A model generated the notes under the pieces. That model had not been told where the DNA came from, made no database searches, and was given only the letters and a program-made list of their open reading frames with translations. 64,000 bases of DNA from Psychrilyobacter atlanticus DSM 19335 (lineage in GTDB: Bacteria > Fusobacteriota > Fusobacteriia > Fusobacteriales > Fusobacteriaceae), in assembly GCF_000426625.1 (NCBI RefSeq), contig NZ_KE384547.1:2037159-2101158 (forward strand), written 5' to 3'. A program made the position numbers and the translations under genes. Numbering within the stretch: the first letter of the stretch is position 1; each line of letters begins with the position of its first letter. Positions 1 to 8,677 of the stretch are shown here, one piece after another.

Positions 1-7
1 CCAAGAA

Positions 8-32
8 TAGGAGGCAGTTTGACAGCCTCCTA
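8..32 (-). terminator. Hairpin downstream of the PTS gene
   Basis: TAGGAGGC at 8-15 pairs with GCCTCCTA at 25-32 around a 9-nt loop. It lies just beyond the stop of the minus-strand PTS gene, but the T-run on that strand is short, so termination is probable rather than certain. Confidence 0.5.
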
Positions 33-45
33 AAATACTTTTTTA

Positions 46-1614
46 TTAAATAAGTTTTTGCATCTGTTTTTTTAATACCTGTACTTTTGTCCCAACTATT
101 ATTTGAACGTTTGTGTCGTTTAGTTTTACCACATTTACAGCTCCAGCTTTTTTTATAGCTTCTACATCGATAATAGATGCATCTTTTAATACCAGTCTCA
201 ACCTTGTTATGCAGTTGTCCAAACTGACTATATTTTCTTTCCCGCCTATTGCCTCTAACATTATTTTGGCATTATATCCTGCCATATCCCCGCTGTCCAT
301 AGCGTTTACAGCTTCTTCAGAATCATCTCTTCCTGGAGTCAATATATTATATTTTTCTATGTACCATTTGAATGCTACATAATATAATCCAAACCATATA
401 ACTCCTACTGGCAGTACTAAATACCATTTAGTCCATAATCCCTGTAATACTCCAAATACGAAAAAATCTATTATATTTCCATCTGTATTTCCAATAACCA
501 CACCTAAGATCCCCATTACCATAAACCCAAGTCCTGTCATAACAGTATGAAAAAGGTAAAGAACTGGTGCTATAAATAAAAATATGAATTCAATAGGTTC
601 GGTAATTCCTCCTACTGCTGCTGCTACAACTGCTGATATAAGTAGACCTTTTACTTTCGTTCTATTTTTTAAAAAAGATGATTTATACATAGCAAAAGCT
701 GCTCCTGTCAATCCAAATATAAATGATGGCATCTTTCCTTGCGATAAAAATCTAGTATATTGAGGGGATACAAATTCTGGCCCCTGAGTAAATTGATGAT
801 AAAATATATTTAGTGCACCTGATATAGTTTCCCCACTGGCAGTCACAATCTGTCCCCCAGCTTCTGTAAATCTTATTGTCGCTACTAATATATGATGTAA
901 CCCAAATGGTAATAAGAGTCTTTCCCCTGCTCCAAATAAAAACGGTCCAAAGATTCCTGCTTTTTGAATTCCGCTCCCGACTGCTAATATTCCTGTCTCA
1001 AAGAATGGCCAGATAACAGGTACTATAATTCCCACAATTGACATAATAAGTACGGTAGCTATTGCTACAAATCTTGTCCCTCCAAAGAAAGAAAATGCAT
1101 CTGGAAGTTCAATATTTTGATACTTTGAATGAATCATATAAACCAAGATACCACATATGAGTCCACCTAGGGCTCCCGTATCTATACTCTCTATTCCCAT
1201 TATCATCCTTGTATCGGTAGACTCCAATATTCCTCTAGATGTCAGATAAAAATTTGTTCCCAGTTGCAGGGATATATATCCTACTAATCCTGCAAAGGCT
1301 GCTATCTCCTTATTTTCCCTGGCTAATCCTAAAGGTATGGACACTGCAAACATCAATGGTAAAAAAATAAACGCTACTAAACTGATTTTGATCATAAAAT
1401 TAAATATAAATTGTAATGCTGGTATTCCTAAAAATGGAAACATCTCAATAGTTGTAGCCCCTGTAAATGCGGCTCCTAATCCTAACAAGATTCCCATAGC
1501 TGCCAGTAATGCCACCGGTAACATAAAAGTTTTTCCTAAGTTCTGAAAAAATTCCCATCCACTAACACCGTTTGACTTTTTTGCACTCTTCATTTTAATT
1601 GCACCTGTACTCAT
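46..1614 (-). CDS. PTS transporter EIICB, glucose/maltose (MalX-like) family
   Basis: Membrane sugar permease of the phosphotransferase system that imports and phosphorylates a sugar, probably a glucoside or glucose. The first ~420 residues are a multi-span EIIC domain (segments such as LPVALLAAMGILLGLGAAF). The C-terminal EIIB domain carries the phospho-accepting cysteine in DNCITRLRL, about Cys468 of 522. The open frame extends 54 codons upstream, but the ATG at 1612-1614 is preceded by a strong AAGGGGGAAGG site and starts the typical MSTGAIKMK sequence, so I place the start there. No EIIA is nearby, so a shared EIIA must act in trans. The exact sugar cannot be read from the sequence. Confidence 0.88.
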   Translation of the reverse strand: MSTGAIKMKSAKKSNGVSGWEFFQNLGKTFMLPVALLAAMGILLGLGAAFTGATTIEMFPFLGIPALQFIFNFMIKISLVAFIFLPLMFAVSIPLGLARENKEIAAFAGLVGYISLQLGTNFYLTSRGILESTDTRMIMGIESIDTGALGGLICGILVYMIHSKYQNIELPDAFSFFGGTRFVAIATVLIMSIVGIIVPVIWPFFETGILAVGSGIQKAGIFGPFLFGAGERLLLPFGLHHILVATIRFTEAGGQIVTASGETISGALNIFYHQFTQGPEFVSPQYTRFLSQGKMPSFIFGLTGAAFAMYKSSFLKNRTKVKGLLISAVVAAAVGGITEPIEFIFLFIAPVLYLFHTVMTGLGFMVMGILGVVIGNTDGNIIDFFVFGVLQGLWTKWYLVLPVGVIWFGLYYVAFKWYIEKYNILTPGRDDSEEAVNAMDSGDMAGYNAKIMLEAIGGKENIVSLDNCITRLRLVLKDASIIDVEAIKKAGAVNVVKLNDTNVQIIVGTKVQVLKKQMQKLI

Positions 1615-1648
1615 AAAACCTTCCCCCTTAAAACTTAAATATACTAAA

Positions 1649-1677
1649 ATTATACTTTCATGTCCTGCTATTTTCAA
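1649..1677 (-). promoter_or_regulatory. Sigma70-type promoter of the PTS gene
   Basis: On the minus strand TTGAAA (1672-1677) and TATAAT (1649-1654) are separated by 17 bp, about 35 bp upstream of the chosen ATG. It lies inside the N-terminal extension of the open frame, which supports the downstream start. Confidence 0.6.
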
Positions 1678-1908
1678 TTCTCTATTTTCTTCACTTTTTT
1701 CGGAATAAAAGTTTTGACATATCAAAGTAAGAGAAGTGAAATTACTCCCTGTTAAATTCTTTAAATATTTAAACATTAACCTTCTTATATCTCACTCTTT
1801 CAGCCAATAAAAATAACAGATAAGTCAAGTCAATATGATTTTTTAATAAAATTAGAGAAAAATTTAAATTTCCCTCTCTAATAATATCATTCTGTCAACA
1901 AAAAATCA

Positions 1909-1937
1909 TTGACACAATGAGCTAACTGTTATATAAT
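1909..1937 (+). promoter_or_regulatory. rplM-rpsI promoter
   Basis: TTGACA (1909-1914) and TATAAT (1932-1937), 17 bp apart, form a full consensus vegetative promoter. Transcription would begin near 1944, giving a leader of about 70 nt before the rplM GTG. This fits the very high expression expected for ribosomal proteins. Confidence 0.85.
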
Positions 1938-1943
1938 ATCAAA

Positions 1944-1990
1944 GATAAAGCCCTTTCCCACGAGGAGCCGTTATAAATAGTATTTTATAA
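1944..1990 (+). promoter_or_regulatory. Possible structured leader of rplM
   Basis: Between the promoter and the ribosome binding site there is a CCCTTTCCCACGAGGAGCCG stretch followed by an inverted repeat, TTATAAA (1971-1977) and TTTATAA (1984-1990), with a 6-nt loop. L13 operons in other bacteria have autoregulatory leaders; equating this one with them is inference. Confidence 0.3.
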
Positions 1991-2015
1991 CATTTATTTC
2001 AAGGAGGAACAAAAC

Positions 2016-2453
2016 GTGAAAAACAAATATAGTTTTATGTTAAGAAAAGAAGATGTAGTTAGAGAATGGTTACATTATGACGCTGATGGTGTAGTATTAG
2101 GTAGATTAGCTGCAGAAATCGCAAAGAAATTAATGGGAAAAGATAAGGTAACTTATACTCCTCATATCGATGGTGGAGATTACGTAGTAATCACTAACAT
2201 GGAAAAAATCACAGTTACAGGAAAAAAATTAACTGACAAAATTTATTACAATCACTCAGGATTCCCAGGTGGATTAAGAGAGAGAAGATTAGAAGAAGTT
2301 TTAGCTAAGAACCCTGCAGAGGCTTTATTTTTAGCAGTTAAGAGAATGTTACCTAAGAACAGATTAGGTGCACAACAATTAACTAGATTAAGAGTATTTG
2401 TTGGATCTGAACATGAGCATGCTGCTCAAAACCCTGAAACTAAATCTTTATAA
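2016..2453 (+). CDS. rplM: 50S ribosomal protein L13
   Basis: Structural protein of the large ribosomal subunit. The 145-residue sequence has the family signature regions WLHYDADGVVLGRLAAEIAK and LRERRLEEVLAKNP, and a tail rich in basic residues (KRMLPKNRLG). The start is GTG at 2016, eight bases after AAGGAGG. It is first in an operon with rpsI (20-bp gap), the usual L13-S9 arrangement. The N terminus (KNKYSFMLRKEDVVREW) is typical in length for the family. Confidence 0.97.
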   Translation: MKNKYSFMLRKEDVVREWLHYDADGVVLGRLAAEIAKKLMGKDKVTYTPHIDGGDYVVITNMEKITVTGKKLTDKIYYNHSGFPGGLRERRLEEVLAKNPAEALFLAVKRMLPKNRLGAQQLTRLRVFVGSEHEHAAQNPETKSL

Positions 2454-2473
2454 TAAATAGGAGGTAAATTAAA

Positions 2474-2863
2474 ATGGCTGTACAATTTAGAGGAACTGGA
2501 AGAAGAAAAACTTCAGTAGCAAGAGTAATCTTAGTACCTGGTGAAACAGGTGTTACTATAAATGGAAAAGAAATGAGCGACTATTTCGGAAGAGGAATCT
2601 TAGGAGATATCGTAAACCAACCTTTAGTTTTAACTGAAACTGCTGAGAAATTTGGAGTTAAAGTAAACGTAAATGGTGGAGGAACTACTGGTCAAGCAGG
2701 AGCTATCAGACATGGTGTTGCTAGAGCATTATTAATGGCTGATGAAACTTTAAAAGGTGCTTTAAGAGAAGCTGGATTCTTAACTAGAGACTCAAGAATG
2801 GTTGAAAGAAAGAAATTCGGAAAGAAAAAAGCAAGAAAATCACCTCAATTCTCAAAGAGATAA
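2474..2863 (+). CDS. rpsI: 30S ribosomal protein S9
   Basis: Small-subunit ribosomal protein whose C-terminal tail reaches the P-site tRNA. The 129-residue protein begins [17 protein letters not shown] and ends with the conserved basic tail ([12 protein letters not shown]), including the terminal Lys-Arg. A TAGGAGG site precedes the ATG. It is co-transcribed with rplM and followed by a strong terminator. Confidence 0.97.
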   Translation: MAVQFRGTGRRKTSVARVILVPGETGVTINGKEMSDYFGRGILGDIVNQPLVLTETAEKFGVKVNVNGGGTTGQAGAIRHGVARALLMADETLKGALREAGFLTRDSRMVERKKFGKKKARKSPQFSKR

Positions 2864-2872
2864 GGTTATTTC

Positions 2873-2919
2873 AAAAAGAGATATATTTCCACTGTTGTGG
2901 AGATACATCTCTTTTTTTT
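2873..2919 (+). terminator. Terminator of rplM-rpsI
   Basis: AAAAAGAGATATA pairs, with an internal mismatch, to TACATCTCTTTTT around an inner TCCAC/GTGGA helix, followed by a run of eight T. Confidence 0.85.
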
Positions 2920-2945
2920 ATTTATCTATAACTTTAAGGCAACCA

Positions 2946-3158
2946 TCAATGTTCACACGATTCTCCCTCACTTTCTTTATAAGCTTGTATCCTTTGTAAT
3001 TTTTCATAAACGTCTTTCCTGATATAATGAATTACTTCTCCAATTTTTAACATGTATACTTTTTCCTCTAAGCCTATTACTTCTATTTCTTCAAAAGTAT
3101 GATAGTGTTCTCCATAAAAACTTTTTATTTCTCCGTGAAAATCAATAAATCGAACCAT
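2946..3158 (-). CDS. Small hypothetical protein, 70 aa
   Basis: I do not recognise a family. The product is small, acidic and histidine-containing (MVRFIDFHGE at the start, YGEHYHTFEEIEV inside, GESCEH at the end), with no signal peptide or membrane segment, so it is likely cytoplasmic. A strong AAGGGAGG site sits just before the ATG, which argues for real translation. It converges on the rpsI terminator and stands alone. The single Cys and His residues near the ends could suggest metal binding, but that is speculation. Confidence 0.65.
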   Translation of the reverse strand: MVRFIDFHGEIKSFYGEHYHTFEEIEVIGLEEKVYMLKIGEVIHYIRKDVYEKLQRIQAYKESEGESCEH

Positions 3159-3350
3159 ATTAAACCTCCCTTATTCGCTATCCAATAAAACAATATACAT
3201 TAATGTTATTATTTAACTCTATTGAATTTCCTTTAAAAACATTATTCATTTCATATTTATTAAAAAAAGCCCACACCCTCTAACGAAAACATAAGCTTTT
3301 TAACTCACTTTATTTTTTTGACGTCGCAAATTTCGCTTCTCTGTTCAACT

Positions 3351-3395
3351 TTCTCTCTCTTAATTTAGGAGAGAGAAGAAGGAAGAGTGAGGTCT
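3351..3395 (-). repeat. Hairpin-bearing short repeat (copy 1)
   Basis: An imperfect hairpin (3352-3362 with 3366-3376) is followed by a TGAGGTCT block just downstream of the stop of the ferritin-like gene. Related copies are at 28311-28347 and 32129-32162; all share a GACCTC block and a TCTCCTA/TAGGAGA-like stem. Confidence 0.5.
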
Positions 3396-3400
3396 TAGAG

Positions 3401-3886
3401 TTAGTACTTACTCAACTGTCTTTCAAATGCTCTGAGATGATTTTTCGATCCATCCCTGAGATAAGTAAACACTTCCCTTACATCATCAGGTAAATTTTCA
3501 TCTTTTAGAAACTTTTCGTACATAGCTATATTATCTATCTCTGCCTGCACTCCTATTTCAAAAGTTTCTTTTAAAGTTTCCGGAATTACGAGATCTTTTT
3601 CCTCTAATTTTTCATAGTTGACATTATATTTTTCAATTAATGGTTTTAACATTTCCATATGAGTTTCCTCAGCTCTTCTTATATTTGAAAATGGTCTGTC
3701 GATATCAAAAGTTTTCATTATCTTGTCATACTCTGTTTTTGCAAAGATTTCATCCTCTATTGCGTATTTAATCATTTCCTGAACCGTCACATTATTATCT
3801 TTTTCAGCTCCTGTATGGCCGTAACCAGCAAAAGTTAAACTACTCAACACCAATATCATTATAATTCCTATAAATTTCTTTTTCAT
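3401..3886 (-). CDS. Secreted ferritin-like domain protein (DUF2202 type)
   Basis: A 161-residue protein with an N-terminal signal peptide (MKKKFIGIIMILVLSSLTFA, probably cleaved after the Ala-Gly region). The mature part is a helical ferritin-like bundle: Glu-rich helix 1 (YAIEDEIFAKTEYDKI), EETHMEML in helix 2, EIDNIAMYEKF in helix 3 and KNHLRAFERQL in helix 4. The paired ExxH-type motifs are consistent with a di-iron site. DUF2202 is the best family match from memory. The function is unknown; a role in metal or oxidative stress in the cell envelope is inference. GGAGG lies upstream of the ATG. It is monocistronic. Confidence 0.75.
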   Translation of the reverse strand: MKKKFIGIIMILVLSSLTFAGYGHTGAEKDNNVTVQEMIKYAIEDEIFAKTEYDKIMKTFDIDRPFSNIRRAEETHMEMLKPLIEKYNVNYEKLEEKDLVIPETLKETFEIGVQAEIDNIAMYEKFLKDENLPDDVREVFTYLRDGSKNHLRAFERQLSKY

Positions 3887-3972
3887 CTTCCTCGGCCTCC
3901 TTTAGAATTCCTCTTTAAATTACTCCTACTTAACTCTACTCTTTAAATATGAAATTTATGTGAAGATATAAA

Positions 3973-4002
3973 AAACCTCCTACTTTTATAAGTAGGAGGT
4001 TT
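3973..4002 (-). terminator. Terminator of topA
   Basis: AAACCTCCTACTT (3973-3985) pairs perfectly with AAGTAGGAGGTTT (3990-4002). On the minus strand it is followed by a run of T, just after the topA stop. Confidence 0.85.
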
Positions 4003-4008
4003 CAAGTT

Positions 4009-6630
4009 TTATTTTTCTTCTTTTACTTTTTTAGTTGTTGTTTTCTTCTTAGCCGGAGCCTTCTTTGCAGGTGCTTTTTTAGCTACAGCTTTTTTTACTG
4101 GTTCTTTTTTCTTTGCAGGAGGAGCTACTGAAAGTTCCCCTGTTTCCTTATCTTTTAATATCTTCCTTGTATTTTTACAAGTTGGATAGTTACTACAAGC
4201 CAGGAATTTTCCCCTTCTACTTGCCTTGATCTCAAATTTACTACCGCACTTTTCACATACTCCAGCTTCAGCTATAAGCTTGTCTTCTACAGCTTTGATC
4301 TCATCCAATAGATATTTAATTATTATAACTCCATCTTTTTCCTCTAACTGCCCTTCTTTTACCATCTTTTTTATGCTTGTTGGCAGTGGTATTCTGATCT
4401 CATCAATAGCAAAGTTTTCACTTTCTAGATATTCTCCATATCTTCCCTTTTTTAAGATCATCATAGTTCCATCTTGTGTTTTCATGTCGGTATCTTTTTC
4501 TTCAAAATATTCATTCATCTCTAACAATCTTTCTTTTAGAGCTATCATCTCTACATCGATCTCTATACTTCCATCTCTCAAGACACCTATAACAGTACTA
4601 GATAATGGTAGTCTTTTGTTATCTGTTTCATAATTTTCACTCTCTAAGTATTCCCCGAATCTACCTTTTTTCAAGTTATATCTGACATCTTTGATCACTA
4701 TATCAGTAGGTATTCCCCTTTTAATTCTTTCTCTCTTCTGCACTATCTCATTAATAAAGATATGCCCATCCTCTAATTCCTGCTCATCGATCTCCACTGT
4801 TTTTAATGGGATTCTTCCACTACAGGTTTCAAAGTGTTCACACTCTAAATACTTTCCAAATCTACCTGTTTTTAGGAGCATCTTCCCTGTACAGCCATCC
4901 ACTGGACATGGTACATCAGATTCAATCCTTCTGTTAGTAATTTTTTCTACCTCTTTATCAAAGTTATCCAGAGCCTTTTTAAAGTCTACATAAAAGTCAT
5001 CTAAAACATTGGTCCACTTTATTTCTCCTTCTTCGATTGAATCCAGAGCGTCTTCCATACTAGATGTAAATTCTACTCCTAATATTCTTGGGAAATATTT
5101 ATTCAATATCTTTTCTACATCATAACCTAATTTAGTAGGTACAAATGATTTCCCCATAAACTCTACATATTCTCTCTTCTTCAAAGTTTCTATTATAGAT
5201 GCATAGGTAGAAGGTCTTCCAATTCCATCCGCTTCTAACTTTCTTACCAATGAAGATTCAGTAAATCTTTTAGGAGGTTTAGTCTCGTCTGCCTTTATAT
5301 TTAATTTTTCTAAATTTAACTTATCTCCCTTTTCAATACTAGGAAAACTAGCTGTTTTTATCTCATCTTCCTCTTTGAATACTTTATAGTATCCGTCAAA
5401 GGTTACCTTATTTACGATCCCTCTAAATTGGTATTTATCATATCCACTTATCAGAGTAAATTGGTCATATTCCATAGGTGCTAATTGAGAAATTATGAAT
5501 CTTTCCCAAATCAATTTGTATAATCTGTATTGGTCAGAGTTTAGATATTCCTCGATATTCTCTGGCTCTAAATCTATATAAGTAGGTCTTACCGCTTCAT
5601 GGGCGTCCTGTATTTTCTTTTTATCATCTGTTTTTTTCTTCTTTTCTTTCCCTATATATTTTTCACCATATTTCTCTAAAATAAATTCTTTAGCCTGTCC
5701 TTGAGCTTCCTCTGATATTCTAGTAGAGTCAGTTCTCATATAGGTAATCAGACCTTTTTGAGTTCCATCTATTTTCAATCCTTCATATAAACTCTGAGCT
5801 ACTCTCATAGTTTTAGAAGCTGAAAAACCTAAGTATGATGAAGCTAATTGTTGTAATGTACTTGTTTTTAATGGCAGTGGCGGCTTCTTTGTTTTTTTCG
5901 ATATCTCAGTGCTAGTTACTTCAAAAGTCGGATGTGTTTCTAGAGATTTTTTTAACTCCTCCATCTTTTCCTCATCCCACATCTTGATTCCTCTGTCATC
6001 CCCTGATTTATAGAGATTTAGATCTATGTTATCACTGAAATTTCCACTTACTTCCCAATATTTTTGAGGAATAAATGCCTTTATTTCATCTTCTAAGTCA
6101 CAGATTAATTTTAATGATACCGATTGAACTCTTCCTGCACTGGTGTTAGAAGATATTAGTTGCCATAAATATGGACTGATAGAGTATCCTACTATTCTGT
6201 CTAATAATCTTCTTGCTTGTTGTGCATCGACCCTGTCTTGATCTATGGTTCTAGGATTTTTTACTGCGTCTCTTATTGCAGTTTTAGTTATCTCATTAAA
6301 TTCTATCCTATTTTTTTCTTTTGGATCTAATTTTAATATATGAGCTATATGCCAAGCTATAGCTTCCCCTTCCCTATCCGGGTCGGCTGCCAGATAAATT
6401 TTATCTGATTTTTTTGCCAATGCTCTCAAGTTTTTGGTTATTTCACCCTTACCCTTTATTGTCGAATAAGAGGGTGTAAAATCATTCTCTATATCTATCC
6501 CCATCTTTGTCTTGGGAAGGTCCCTTATATGTCCATATGAGGCTGTAACCTCATAGTTACGTCCTAATATTTTCTTTATAGTATTTGCCTTTGCCGGCGA
6601 CTCCACTATAACTAGATTTTTTTTAGCCAC
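4009..6630 (-). CDS. topA: DNA topoisomerase I (type IA)
   Basis: Relaxes negative supercoils by a transient single-strand break. The TOPRIM domain begins with LVIVESPAKANTIKKILG and contains the metal-binding DPDREGEAIAWH; the catalytic tyrosine is in GLITYMRTDSTRIS near residue 300. The C-terminal part has one four-Cys ribbon (CPVDGC...ECEHFETC), two ribbon-like repeats without cysteines, a second four-Cys ribbon (CEKCG...CSNYPTC) and a Lys/Ala-rich tail. The frame is open to a GTG at 6639, but the GTG at 6630 has GGAG eight bases upstream and gives the usual MAKKNLVIVES start. It is the last gene of the run from uvrB. Confidence 0.96.
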   Translation of the reverse strand: MAKKNLVIVESPAKANTIKKILGRNYEVTASYGHIRDLPKTKMGIDIENDFTPSYSTIKGKGEITKNLRALAKKSDKIYLAADPDREGEAIAWHIAHILKLDPKEKNRIEFNEITKTAIRDAVKNPRTIDQDRVDAQQARRLLDRIVGYSISPYLWQLISSNTSAGRVQSVSLKLICDLEDEIKAFIPQKYWEVSGNFSDNIDLNLYKSGDDRGIKMWDEEKMEELKKSLETHPTFEVTSTEISKKTKKPPLPLKTSTLQQLASSYLGFSASKTMRVAQSLYEGLKIDGTQKGLITYMRTDSTRISEEAQGQAKEFILEKYGEKYIGKEKKKKTDDKKKIQDAHEAVRPTYIDLEPENIEEYLNSDQYRLYKLIWERFIISQLAPMEYDQFTLISGYDKYQFRGIVNKVTFDGYYKVFKEEDEIKTASFPSIEKGDKLNLEKLNIKADETKPPKRFTESSLVRKLEADGIGRPSTYASIIETLKKREYVEFMGKSFVPTKLGYDVEKILNKYFPRILGVEFTSSMEDALDSIEEGEIKWTNVLDDFYVDFKKALDNFDKEVEKITNRRIESDVPCPVDGCTGKMLLKTGRFGKYLECEHFETCSGRIPLKTVEIDEQELEDGHIFINEIVQKRERIKRGIPTDIVIKDVRYNLKKGRFGEYLESENYETDNKRLPLSSTVIGVLRDGSIEIDVEMIALKERLLEMNEYFEEKDTDMKTQDGTMMILKKGRYGEYLESENFAIDEIRIPLPTSIKKMVKEGQLEEKDGVIIIKYLLDEIKAVEDKLIAEAGVCEKCGSKFEIKASRRGKFLACSNYPTCKNTRKILKDKETGELSVAPPAKKKEPVKKAVAKKAPAKKAPAKKKTTTKKVKEEK

Positions 6631-6657
6631 TTCTATCACTCCAATATTTTGTCTTTA

Positions 6658-7713
6658 CTACACTCTTCTATATTTACCACCTGCAATAGCTCTCACAAGT
6701 TTTTTTAATTCTAAATTTGTTAATAATCCCAAAAGTTTTCCTATAGGAATATGTGTTTCAGTTATCAGTTCATCCAAACTTTTTTCTACAACCAATACAC
6801 TATACACCTTTTCCTCTTCTGAATCTATATCTATTTTCACATTAATTTGATTTTCTCCATCCCAGCCATACTCCTCCAATATATCTTTTCCACAGGTAAT
6901 CAACTTACCATAGGAGTCTTTAATGAGATTATTATTCCCCTCAAAGGATATATAGTCTGGAAATCCCGGAATAACAAATACATCTCTGCCTTCCTCTAAA
7001 GCCAGTTTAGCAGTTATTAAACTTCCGCCTTTTTTATAACTCTCTACTACTGTAACTCCCCTGGTCAATCCCACTATTATCCTGTTCCTTCTGGGAAAAT
7101 TATACCTGTCTGGAGGAGCACCTAATGGATATTCACTTATAAGGGTCCCTTCTTTAGCGATTCGTTCCCATTCATATTTATTTTCAGGAGGATAGATCAC
7201 ATCTAACCCACTTCCTACAACAGCTATGGTATTTCCACCTAGGTTCAAGGCCCTCTTATGAGCAGTTACATCTACTCCAATTGCTAATCCACTGGTTATA
7301 GTAACTCCTGCTCCTACTAAGTCTCCCACTAATTCCCTGCACGCAGATTCTCCATAATTAGTCATCTTCCGTGTTCCAACCACTCCTATATTTTTGTCAT
7401 AAAAGTTCATCTTCCCCTTTATGTATAGAAAAACTGGTGGATGAGAGATGTTTTTCAAATATAATGGATACTCTCTTTCCTTTATAGAAATTGTTTCAAT
7501 ATTTAAATCTAGCATTTTTTCCCTATAAAAATCAAGATTAATTTTATAAGAATTTAAAATTTTATCAATATCTTCGTATTTAAACCTCATAATTTTATTA
7601 TAAAATGACCTGTCATGGAGAAAAATTTCTTCAAATTCTTCACACAAATTCATCAGTTTAATTATTATACTGTCTCTTACTCCCGCTACTCTCAATTTAT
7701 ACCAAGAATCCAA
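6658..7713 (-). CDS. dprA: DNA-processing protein DprA
   Basis: Loads RecA on incoming single-stranded DNA during transformation and protects it. The Rossmann-like core is clear: GVVGTRKMTNYGESACREL, SGLAIGVDVTAHKRAL, VVGSGLDVIYPPEN and FPRRNRIIVGL, ending with the DVFVIPG strand. A winged-helix-like C-terminal segment follows. The start is a judgement: a TTG at 7711-7713 lies seven bases after GGAGG, while the frame is also open to a TTG at 7743 without a good site. The product is about 351 residues. It sits 27 bp before topA, the common dprA-topA pairing. Confidence 0.93.
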   Translation of the reverse strand: MDSWYKLRVAGVRDSIIIKLMNLCEEFEEIFLHDRSFYNKIMRFKYEDIDKILNSYKINLDFYREKMLDLNIETISIKEREYPLYLKNISHPPVFLYIKGKMNFYDKNIGVVGTRKMTNYGESACRELVGDLVGAGVTITSGLAIGVDVTAHKRALNLGGNTIAVVGSGLDVIYPPENKYEWERIAKEGTLISEYPLGAPPDRYNFPRRNRIIVGLTRGVTVVESYKKGGSLITAKLALEEGRDVFVIPGFPDYISFEGNNNLIKDSYGKLITCGKDILEEYGWDGENQINVKIDIDSEEEKVYSVLVVEKSLDELITETHIPIGKLLGLLTNLELKKLVRAIAGGKYRRV

Positions 7714-7783
7714 AGCTTTCACCTCCACGACAGTTTCAATCAAAATATAATTTAAAAATCTTTTTTATTTAATTTTTTGTCAC

Positions 7784-8677
7784 TTAATTTCTTCCTAGCT
7801 TACTATATATATACCCCAAATTTTTTCTTATTTTCTTAGAGTCAGGAAATTTAGCCTGTGCCTTTTCCAAAATATCTTTAGCACTGCTGTATTTATACTC
7901 AGCCATATAGATATTTGCCATGGCTATATAGACATTTTCATCCTCCTGGTATATTAGGTATTTTTCCAGATTTTCTATTGCCTTACCATAATCACCTTTC
8001 ATCTGGTAAGAGCTTCCTAACCCGAGATATCCTCTATAAAAGTCTGGTTTTTCAGATAAAAGTTTATTATAGAATGTAATAGCCGTATCATATTTCCCTA
8101 AAAATCTAGCTGTTGTAGCTGCACCGAAATAATTTCTATAATCTCCTCCTTTATCTCTCTTAAATACAGTATAAGCTCTTTCAAAAGATTTATCATTCAT
8201 ATATATACTTCCCAAAATATAAATATCCTCGCTGTTTATATAATTAGTTTTTTTCAGATAGCTTTCAAATTCCTCAAAATATTCCTCTTTTTTATCGTAT
8301 CCCCACTTAGAAACATTTTTTTTATCTATAGTGAGTTTTTTTTGCATTGCCTTCGTATCCTGAGGATTTAATTTTAAAATTTTTCTATATACTCCCAAGG
8401 CTTTATCCGTTTGATTCAGGCCCTCATATGACTCTGCCACCCCACGAAGAGACTCTATATCATCTTTTTTCACCTTAAAGGCACTCAGATAAAAATCCAG
8501 TGAATCACTGTAATTCCCCTCTATATAAGAATTTCCTCCTGCTTCCATATACTTCTCATAAGTTGCAAGAGACTCACTTGCGCTTATATAGCTGCCCTCT
8601 GTAGTAAGACTACCTTGAACCTCTGCATATCCTATTGAAACTATCCCAATAAATAATACTACCAATAATTTTTTCAT
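7784..8677 (-). CDS. Periplasmic TPR-repeat protein
   Basis: A 297-residue protein with a signal peptide (MKKLLVVLFIGIVSIGYA) followed by tetratricopeptide repeats through most of its length, for example ALGVYRKILKLNPQDTKAM, AITFYNKLLSEKPDFYRGY and AIENLEKYLIYQEDENVY. TPR arrays mediate protein-protein contacts; no catalytic domain is visible. The ATG begins directly after the xseA stop and its ribosome binding site lies in the end of xseA, so the two are translationally linked. Its role beside DNA-processing genes is unknown. Confidence 0.8.
   Translation of the reverse strand: MKKLLVVLFIGIVSIGYAEVQGSLTTEGSYISASESLATYEKYMEAGGNSYIEGNYSDSLDFYLSAFKVKKDDIESLRGVAESYEGLNQTDKALGVYRKILKLNPQDTKAMQKKLTIDKKNVSKWGYDKKEEYFEEFESYLKKTNYINSEDIYILGSIYMNDKSFERAYTVFKRDKGGDYRNYFGAATTARFLGKYDTAITFYNKLLSEKPDFYRGYLGLGSSYQMKGDYGKAIENLEKYLIYQEDENVYIAMANIYMAEYKYSSAKDILEKAQAKFPDSKKIRKNLGYIYSKLGRN

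Noticed and set aside
1615-1776. N-terminal extension of the PTS protein
   Set aside because: It contains the promoter, lacks a ribosome binding site at its start, and is not typical of EIIC proteins.
3245-3350. Relationship of the spacer before the ferritin-like gene to copies B, C and D
   Set aside because: Apart from the hairpin repeat, no block long enough to separate it from chance was found.
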